From Lachnospiraceae bacterium (GTDB taxonomy: Bacteria > Bacillota > Clostridia > Lachnospirales > Lachnospiraceae): a stretch of 6,038 nt of DNA. Below the pieces are notes generated by a model. It saw only the letters and a program-made list of their open reading frames with translations, made no database searches and was not told where the DNA came from. The stretch covers positions 1 to 6,038 of the forward strand of contig JAGCXJ010000279.1 of NCBI GenBank assembly GCA_017961385.1, in the 5' to 3' direction. Position 1 is the first letter of the stretch; every line of letters starts with the position of its first letter. Of this stretch, positions 1-6,038 are shown in pieces. A program made the position numbers and the translations under genes.

Positions 1-1068
1 ATTCAGTTCCTTGTATTCTTACTTGCAGTTATCAGCGCAGTTGATGATTATGCAGATTTGTTAAGACTTTCGGTTGCAAGTGCAGGCAACGACCACAGAC
101 TCGGAGCCAACGAAGCACCTCCCGCAATCATTTCAATCTTCCTGGGCGATGAGCTTACCGCAGTTCTTGATTCTATCGAGAATGATAAGTTATTCGACAA
201 GAAGGGCAAAGTCAGAATGGATATCGGTGCTAAAGTACTTCCCCACTTTACCAAAGATACCACAGACCGTAACAGAACTTCGCCGTTTGCTTTTACCGGT
301 AACAAGTTTGAGTTCAGATCTCTTGGTTCCAGCTTCTCTGTAGCAGGACCCAACACAGTTCTTAACACAGCTGTTGCAGAAGAGTTAAGCAAGTTCTACG
401 AAGAGTTAAAGGATGTTCCGAAGGCTAAGTTTGCAGAAGCCGTACATGCACTCCTTAAAAAGGCCATCAAGGCTCACAAGCGCGTTGTCTTTAACGGAAA
501 CGGCTACACCGATGAATGGGTTAAGGAAGCTGAAAAGCGTGGACTTTACAACCTTCGTTCCACACCTGAAGTTTTGCCGAGGCTTATTGAGAAAAAGAAT
601 GTCGAGCTTTTCAAGAAGCACGGTATTTACTCTGAGACAGAGCTTAAGGCCCGCTACGAGGTAATGCTTGAGAATTATTGCAAGACCCTCCACATCGAGG
701 CTCTTACAATGCAGGATATGCTTGTTAAGCAGTTCCTTCCCGCACTCCTTGAATACACTGATGAGGTTGTGGGCTCAGCACTTTCCAAGAAGACTCTTTC
801 CGATACATTAAGCACCAAGACGGAAGAGAAGCAGGCAGAAATCTTAAGCGGTCTTTACGATAAGATTTACGACCTCAACGAGAAACTTAAGAAGGACGTT
901 GTGAAGGCGGAGAAGATAGCCGATTATCAGAAGCAGGCTACGTTCTATCATGAGACGGTAATTCCGGACATGGAGAAGTTAAGAGCCGTAGCAGACGAAG
1001 CAGAACTTCTTATCCCCGACGAGTTCTTACCTTATCCCACATATGAACAGATGCTGTTCTATGTATAA
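1..1068 (+). CDS. glnN: Glutamine synthetase type III, C-terminal half (5' end outside window)
   Basis: The product makes glutamine from glutamate, ammonia and ATP in the cytoplasm. The frame is open from base 1, so the TTG at 58 is an internal codon and not the start. 355 residues are visible against roughly 700 for the family, so about half is missing on the left. Visible family signatures are NDHRLGANEAPPAI (residues 30-43), the DTTDRNRTSPFAFTGNKFEF block (about 86-105) that marks GSIII, and a long charged helical C-terminal region (about 200-350) typical of the large type III enzyme and absent from GSI/GSII. After NKFEFR the sequence reads SLGSS; from memory a methionine is more usual just after the arginine, a minor variation. 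Only 1 of about 16 isoleucine codons is ATA, unlike the genes downstream, which suggests strong expression. A terminator-like hairpin follows the TAA stop. Family assignment is secure; the symbol follows common usage for GSIII. Confidence 0.95.
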   Translation: MQFLVFLLAVISAVDDYADLLRLSVASAGNDHRLGANEAPPAIISIFLGDELTAVLDSIENDKLFDKKGKVRMDIGAKVLPHFTKDTTDRNRTSPFAFTGNKFEFRSLGSSFSVAGPNTVLNTAVAEELSKFYEELKDVPKAKFAEAVHALLKKAIKAHKRVVFNGNGYTDEWVKEAEKRGLYNLRSTPEVLPRLIEKKNVELFKKHGIYSETELKARYEVMLENYCKTLHIEALTMQDMLVKQFLPALLEYTDEVVGSALSKKTLSDTLSTKTEEKQAEILSGLYDKIYDLNEKLKKDVVKAEKIADYQKQATFYHETVIPDMEKLRAVADEAELLIPDEFLPYPTYEQMLFYV

Positions 1069-1096
1069 CATTATTAAATATATTTAAGACTGACGC

Positions 1097-1127
1097 AAAG
1101 GCGCGTTCCTCAGGGAACGTGCCTTTT
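1097..1127 (+). terminator. Rho-independent terminator or attenuator between glnN and amt
   Basis: A 13-pair stem (1097-1109 with 1114-1126) closes a TCAG loop. It has one G-T wobble (1103/1120), and the right arm ends in a four-T run (1124-1127). It lies 28 bases after the glnN stop, as expected for the end of that transcript. The T run is short and partly inside the stem, so read-through is plausible. Only 15 bases separate it from the ribosome binding site of the transporter gene, leaving no room for a promoter downstream. The hairpin therefore probably lies inside the leader of the transporter mRNA as well. Confidence 0.8.
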
Positions 1128-1142
1128 AAAGTATCAAAAAAT

Positions 1143-1148
1143 GAGGAG
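1143..1148 (+). promoter_or_regulatory. Ribosome binding site that fixes the amt start
   Basis: GAGGAG lies 8 bases before the ATG at 1157, an ideal spacing. An in-frame GTG at 1148 would overlap this site and have no binding site of its own, so the ATG at 1157 is the start. Confidence 0.85.
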
Positions 1149-1156
1149 TGATAATT

Positions 1157-2911
1157 ATGACGACAGAGATTTTAGAAGCTATCCATAGCGAAGTGTATGG
1201 CGTGTGGTTCTTGATAGGTGCCGCACTGGTCTTCTGGATGCAGGCCGGATTTGCGATGTGCGAAGCGGGCTTCACCAGAGCAAAGAACTCAGGAAACATC
1301 ATAATGAAGAATCTGATGGACTTCTGTATAGGTACAGTGATGTGGTTCATCTGCGGTGCATCGCTTATGCTCGGTGAAAACATGCTGGGCGGATTTGCCG
1401 GAAAGTTTTCATTTGATGTATTCAGTGCATACGGAAGTTTTGATTATTCCGCTTTTGTATTCAACCGTGTGTTCTGTGCAACAACAGCAACCATCGTTTC
1501 AGGATCCATGGCTGAGAGAACAAAGTTTTCTTCATACTGCATCTACTCAGCAGTTATATCAGCTATCATCTATCCCATCGAAGCTCACTGGACATGGGGC
1601 GGCGGTTTCCTTGCACAGTGGGGATTCCACGATTACGCAGGTTCAACATGTATCCACATGGTCGGCGGTATATGCGCACTTATCGGTGCATGGATGCTCG
1701 GTCCCAGGATCGGCAAGTTTGTAAAGGACAAGGACGGAAAAGTTACAAAGGTTAACGCTTTCCCCGGTCACAACCTTGTTATCGCAGCACTCGGTGTATT
1801 CATCCTCTGGCTCGGCTGGTACGGATTCAACGGTGCGGCAGCAACAGATGTAGAGACACTCGGTTCAGTATTTTTAACAACAACAGTAGCACCTGCAGTA
1901 GCAACAGTAGTATGCATGATCTTTACATGGATCAAATACGGCAAGCCCGATGTTTCAATGTGTCTTAACGCTTCCCTTGCAGGACTTGTTGCCATCACAG
2001 CTCCCTGTGACGTAACAGACTGTGCAGGCGCAGCCATCATCGGTGTAGTTGCAGGACTCTTAGTAGTATTCGGTGTATGGTTCACAGATAACGTAGTTCA
2101 CGTTGACGATCCCGTCGGTGCCGTTGCGGTTCATATGTTCAACGGTATCTGGGGTACGATAGCAGTCGGACTCTTTGCTACAGAAACAGCTCCCGGTTTT
2201 GCACTCGCAGGCATTAACGAAGGACTTTTCTACGGCGGCGGATTCACACAGTTAATTAAACAGTTTGGCGGTATCGCAGTAACGATCGCATGGACAGTAG
2301 TAACGATCATCATAACCTACGCTCTGATAAAGAAATTCAACGGCCTCAGAGTATCAGAGGAAGAGGAGATCATCGGTCTTGACAGAACAGAACACGGTCT
2401 TACAAGCGCATACGCAGGCTTCAGCATAATGGATATCTCAAACACAATGACAATGGATATCAACGAGAACACAAGCCTTGGTTCGGATGTATATGAAGAA
2501 GCGAGTGAAGCTGCTAAGGATGCTGCAGTTAAGGTAGTAAATGCACTTCCTTCAACAGGCATAAGCAAGGTAGTCATTATCTCAAGACTTTCAAGATATG
2601 ACACCTTAAGAAAAGCAATGAACGAACTCGGCGTGACCGGCATGACGGTAACACAGGTAATGGGATGCGGCATACAGAAGGGTGCCGGAGAAAAATACAG
2701 AGGTGTTGAAGTCGATGCTACACTGCTTCCAAAGGTGAAGGTAGAAGTGGTCGTAAGCAAGATACCGGTTCAGGATGTAATAGATGCAGCAAAGAAAGCG
2801 CTTTTCACAGGTCATATCGGAGACGGCAAGATCTTTGTATATCCTGTTGAGAAGGTCGTTAAGATCAGAACAGGTGAAGAGGACTTCGATGCTCTTCAGG
2901 ATGTTGAATAA
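1157..2911 (+). CDS. amt: Ammonium transporter with fused C-terminal PII (GlnB/GlnK) signalling domain
   Basis: This 584-residue protein joins two families that are normally separate genes. Residues 1 to about 422 are a complete Amt/MEP/Rh channel of about 11 membrane segments. They hold the family entry sequence (MQAGFAMCEAGF, about 28-39), D159, the twin pore histidines H167 and H326, likely Phe-gate residues F106 and F224, and the conserved cytosolic tail GLRVSEEEEI...GLDRTEHG (396-414). No separate signal peptide is seen. An acidic linker of about 46 residues (423-468) leads to a full PII domain (about 469-584). There the T-loop keeps Q507, K508, Y514, R515 and K526 (E. coli PII Q39, K40, Y46, R47, K58), and TGHIGDGKIFV and KIRTGE match the nucleotide-binding loops. 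The uridylylated tyrosine (Y51) is V519, K85 is H553 and R101 is K569. In the known AmtB-GlnK complex the T-loop arginine plugs the pore; here the gate would be built in, one PII per channel subunit. The families are certain; the gating is inferred. The neighbours, glutamine synthetase and asparagine synthetase, fit nitrogen assimilation. Confidence 0.95.
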   Translation: MTTEILEAIHSEVYGVWFLIGAALVFWMQAGFAMCEAGFTRAKNSGNIIMKNLMDFCIGTVMWFICGASLMLGENMLGGFAGKFSFDVFSAYGSFDYSAFVFNRVFCATTATIVSGSMAERTKFSSYCIYSAVISAIIYPIEAHWTWGGGFLAQWGFHDYAGSTCIHMVGGICALIGAWMLGPRIGKFVKDKDGKVTKVNAFPGHNLVIAALGVFILWLGWYGFNGAAATDVETLGSVFLTTTVAPAVATVVCMIFTWIKYGKPDVSMCLNASLAGLVAITAPCDVTDCAGAAIIGVVAGLLVVFGVWFTDNVVHVDDPVGAVAVHMFNGIWGTIAVGLFATETAPGFALAGINEGLFYGGGFTQLIKQFGGIAVTIAWTVVTIIITYALIKKFNGLRVSEEEEIIGLDRTEHGLTSAYAGFSIMDISNTMTMDINENTSLGSDVYEEASEAAKDAAVKVVNALPSTGISKVVIISRLSRYDTLRKAMNELGVTGMTVTQVMGCGIQKGAGEKYRGVEVDATLLPKVKVEVVVSKIPVQDVIDAAKKALFTGHIGDGKIFVYPVEKVVKIRTGEEDFDALQDVE

Positions 2912-2935
2912 GAGATAGATAGACAGTGCTTCATT

Positions 2936-2964
2936 GCCGGGCCGGTCCGAAAGGGCGGCTCGGC
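2936..2964 (+). other. GC-rich RNA hairpin with GAAA tetraloop in the amt-asnB gap
   Basis: Bases 2936-2944 pair with 2956-2964 (nine pairs, one G-T wobble). A bulged G at 2945 follows, then TCC (2946-2948) pairs with GGG (2953-2955) around a GAAA loop (2949-2952), a stable GNRA tetraloop. Only two Ts follow the stem, so it does not fit a simple intrinsic terminator. It starts 24 bases after the amt stop and ends 23 bases before the asnB ribosome binding site. It could be a leaky terminator, a 3'-end stabiliser or processing site for amt mRNA, or a leader element of asnB. The structure is read from the sequence; the role is unknown. Confidence 0.6.
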
Positions 2965-2987
2965 TTGAAGATGTTTATAAAGAATCT

Positions 2988-2993
2988 AGGAGG
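2988..2993 (+). promoter_or_regulatory. Perfect ribosome binding site of asnB
   Basis: AGGAGG lies 8 bases before the ATG at 3002. It fixes that start, which also places the catalytic cysteine at residue 2 as the family requires. Confidence 0.85.
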
Positions 2994-3001
2994 AATAAGT
3001 T

Positions 3002-4579
3002 ATGTGCTCGATCATGGGATATAAGGGAGGAAGTGTTGCATATGAAAAATTTAAGCAGCACTTTGACAAGACGGTATCCAGAGGTCCCGATATGCAGCGT
3101 ATCAGAGACTACGGTGATGTAACACTGGGGTTTGAAAGACTTGCGATAATGGGACTCTCACCGGAAGGAATGCAGCCTTTTGAACTGAATGAGAATGCGA
3201 TAGTCTGCAACGGAGAAGTCTACGGATTCAGAAAACTGAAAAAGGAACTAGAGAAGGAATATACATTCGCAAGCGATTCCGACTGCGAGATACTCCTTCC
3301 AATGTATGAAAAATATGGAACTGAGATGTTTGCGATGCTCGATGCCGAGTACGCTTGTATCATATATGATGCTAAAAAGGATGATCTTGTAGCAGCAAGA
3401 GATCCGATAGGCATAAGACCACTGTTCTACGGCTATACACCTGACAGCGAGATAGTATTTGCAAGTGAAGCCAAAAACCTTGTGGGACTGGTTGAGGAAG
3501 TGAAGGCCTTCCCGCCCGGCCACTACTATTCAGACGGAAAGTTTACCTGCTACAGGGATATGACAAAGGTAGATAAAGTCATTAAGGATGACATAGAAAC
3601 TGTATGTAAGAACATCCATGACAAGCTTGTTGCGGGTATAGAAAAGAGACTTGATGCGGATGCGCCTTTGGGATTTTTACTCAGCGGCGGCCTTGACAGC
3701 TCGCTCGTATGTGCAGTATCCGCAAAGATCCTTAAAAAGCCCATAAAGACATTCGCGATCGGAATGAACACCGATGCGATAGATCTTAAGTATGCAAAAG
3801 AGGTCGCTGATCATATAGGAAGCGACCATAAGGAGATAATAATAACAAGGGATGATGTGATCAATTCTCTTGAAGAGGTAATATCGATCCTCGGAACATA
3901 TGATATCACGACCATAAGAGCCAGCATGGGAATGTATCTTATCTGCAAGGCCATTCATGAACAGACAGATATAAGAGTTTTAATGACAGGCGAGATATCA
4001 GACGAGCTCTTCGGATACAAGTACACGGACTTTGCTCCTGATGCTAAGAGCTTTCAGGAGGAAGCGGCAAAGCGTATAAGAGAGCTTTACATGTATGACG
4101 TATTAAGAGCTGACAGATGCATCTCATCTAACTCTATGGAAGCGAGAGTTCCCTTCGGAGATCTTGATTTTGCAAGCTACGTTATGAGCATAGATCCCGA
4201 AATGAAGATGAACAGATACAGCAAGGGAAAATATCTTCTAAGACATGCCTTTGAAGGCGACTATCTTCCCTATGACATACTCATGAGAGAAAAGGCAGCC
4301 TTTTCCGATGCGGTAGGCCATTCAATGGTAGATCATTTAAAGGAGTATGCCGAAGAAGTCTACAGTGACGAGCAGTTTGAGGCTGAAAGCAGAAAGTATG
4401 ACTTTGCAAGGCCATTTACAAAGGAATCTCTTTTATACAGACAGATATTTGAAAAGTACTATCCGGGCCAGGCAAAGATGATAGCAGACTTCTGGATGCC
4501 TAACAAGAACTGGGAGGGATGTGATGTTAACGATCCCAGTGCGAGAGTACTTTCAAACTACGGAGCAAGCGGGGAATAG
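3002..4579 (+). CDS. asnB: Asparagine synthetase (glutamine-hydrolysing)
   Basis: The enzyme makes asparagine from aspartate, ATP and glutamine in the cytoplasm. The N-terminal class II (Ntn) amidotransferase domain starts with nucleophile C2, exposed after Met removal. It has RGPD (27-30), R46, NGE (70-72) and D94, matching the glutamine-site residues of E. coli AsnB (R49, N74, E76, D98). The synthetase domain has the ATP PP-loop SGGLDSS (228-234) and GEISDELFG (330-338), where E331 matches the catalytic glutamate of E. coli. Further on are MYDVLRADRC and EARVPFGDLDF, typical of the family. Length is 525 residues against 554 in E. coli, a normal size for what I recall as the clostridial form, which has GEISDELFGYKY where E. 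coli has GEGSDEVFGGY. No catalytic residue is missing. Isoleucine codons shift towards ATA compared with glnN. It precedes pyrG by two bases, so the two are almost surely co-transcribed. Confidence 0.96.
   Translation: MCSIMGYKGGSVAYEKFKQHFDKTVSRGPDMQRIRDYGDVTLGFERLAIMGLSPEGMQPFELNENAIVCNGEVYGFRKLKKELEKEYTFASDSDCEILLPMYEKYGTEMFAMLDAEYACIIYDAKKDDLVAARDPIGIRPLFYGYTPDSEIVFASEAKNLVGLVEEVKAFPPGHYYSDGKFTCYRDMTKVDKVIKDDIETVCKNIHDKLVAGIEKRLDADAPLGFLLSGGLDSSLVCAVSAKILKKPIKTFAIGMNTDAIDLKYAKEVADHIGSDHKEIIITRDDVINSLEEVISILGTYDITTIRASMGMYLICKAIHEQTDIRVLMTGEISDELFGYKYTDFAPDAKSFQEEAAKRIRELYMYDVLRADRCISSNSMEARVPFGDLDFASYVMSIDPEMKMNRYSKGKYLLRHAFEGDYLPYDILMREKAAFSDAVGHSMVDHLKEYAEEVYSDEQFEAESRKYDFARPFTKESLLYRQIFEKYYPGQAKMIADFWMPNKNWEGCDVNDPSARVLSNYGASGE
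4571..4575 (+). promoter_or_regulatory. Weak ribosome binding site of pyrG inside the end of asnB
   Basis: GGGGA lies 6 bases before the pyrG ATG, within the last two asnB sense codons. It is weaker than the sites of amt and asnB. With the asnB stop only two bases before the start, translational coupling is likely. Confidence 0.5.
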
Positions 4580-4581
4580 AT

Positions 4582-6038
<1,457 letters not shown>

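Noticed and set aside
1055..1084. Possible promoter for amt: TATATT at 1079-1084 or TATAAC at 1064-1069
   Set aside because: No reasonable -35 box at 16-18 bases upstream of either. The region after glnN is AT-rich, so such hexamers are expected by chance. A promoter near here remains possible but cannot be placed.
1148..1156. GTG at 1148 as an alternative amt start, three codons upstream
   Set aside because: It overlaps the GAGGAG ribosome binding site and has none of its own; the ATG at 1157 has ideal spacing.
1141..1188. Fifteen-codon reading frame starting ATGAGG and overlapping the amt start
   Set aside because: No ribosome binding site precedes it (the bases before it are A-rich without GG), and its ATG abuts the amt binding site, so it looks like chance.
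1876..1917. Repetitive-looking ACA/GTA-rich stretch inside amt
   Set aside because: It simply encodes Thr/Val/Ala residues of a membrane helix; there is no true tandem repeat.
1768..2760. Minus-strand open frames of 105 and 147 codons opposite the transporter gene
   Set aside because: They are low-complexity shadows of a well-conserved protein on the + strand and lack convincing start signals.
2934..3122. Reading frame of about 62 codons crossing the hairpin and the asnB start
   Set aside because: It begins at a non-ATG codon with no ribosome binding site, overlaps asnB in another frame, and its product resembles nothing I know.

Overview
This window looks like chromosomal DNA from a Gram-positive anaerobe of the Clostridia, most likely a Lachnospiraceae or Butyrivibrio-like gut or rumen bacterium. 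The grounds are a type III glutamine synthetase (a form known from Bacteroides and Butyrivibrio), strong AGGAGG/GAGGAG ribosome binding sites, moderate GC, heavy AGA/ATA codon use in two of the genes, and a clostridial-type AsnB. This assignment is inferred from gene content and was not tested by any search.

Layout: all four genes are on the + strand and nearly fill the window. Positions 1-1068 are the C-terminal half of a type III glutamine synthetase whose 5' end lies outside the window. An 88-base gap follows, with a strong terminator-like hairpin at 1097-1127. Positions 1157-2911 encode an ammonium transporter carrying a complete PII (GlnB/GlnK) domain at its C-terminus. A 90-base gap holds a second, very GC-rich hairpin with a GAAA loop (2936-2964). 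Positions 3002-4579 encode a glutamine-hydrolysing asparagine synthetase. Two bases later CTP synthase begins at 4582 and runs off the right edge after 485 codons. No stretch over 300 bases lacks a gene. I see no RNA gene, mobile element, CRISPR array or long repeat.

How the genes fit together: the order follows nitrogen flow. The transporter brings in ammonium and its fused PII domain can sense 2-oxoglutarate and ATP/ADP. Glutamine synthetase fixes ammonium into glutamine. AsnB and PyrG are glutamine amidotransferases that spend glutamine nitrogen on asparagine and CTP.

The most notable feature is the Amt-PII fusion. Its PII T-loop keeps the residues for effector binding and channel plugging but lacks the tyrosine that is uridylylated in enterobacterial PII. 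This suggests a tethered channel gate controlled by metabolites alone. I see no defence system or wholly unknown gene family; the other points of interest are the two intergenic hairpins and a shift in codon use along the cluster.
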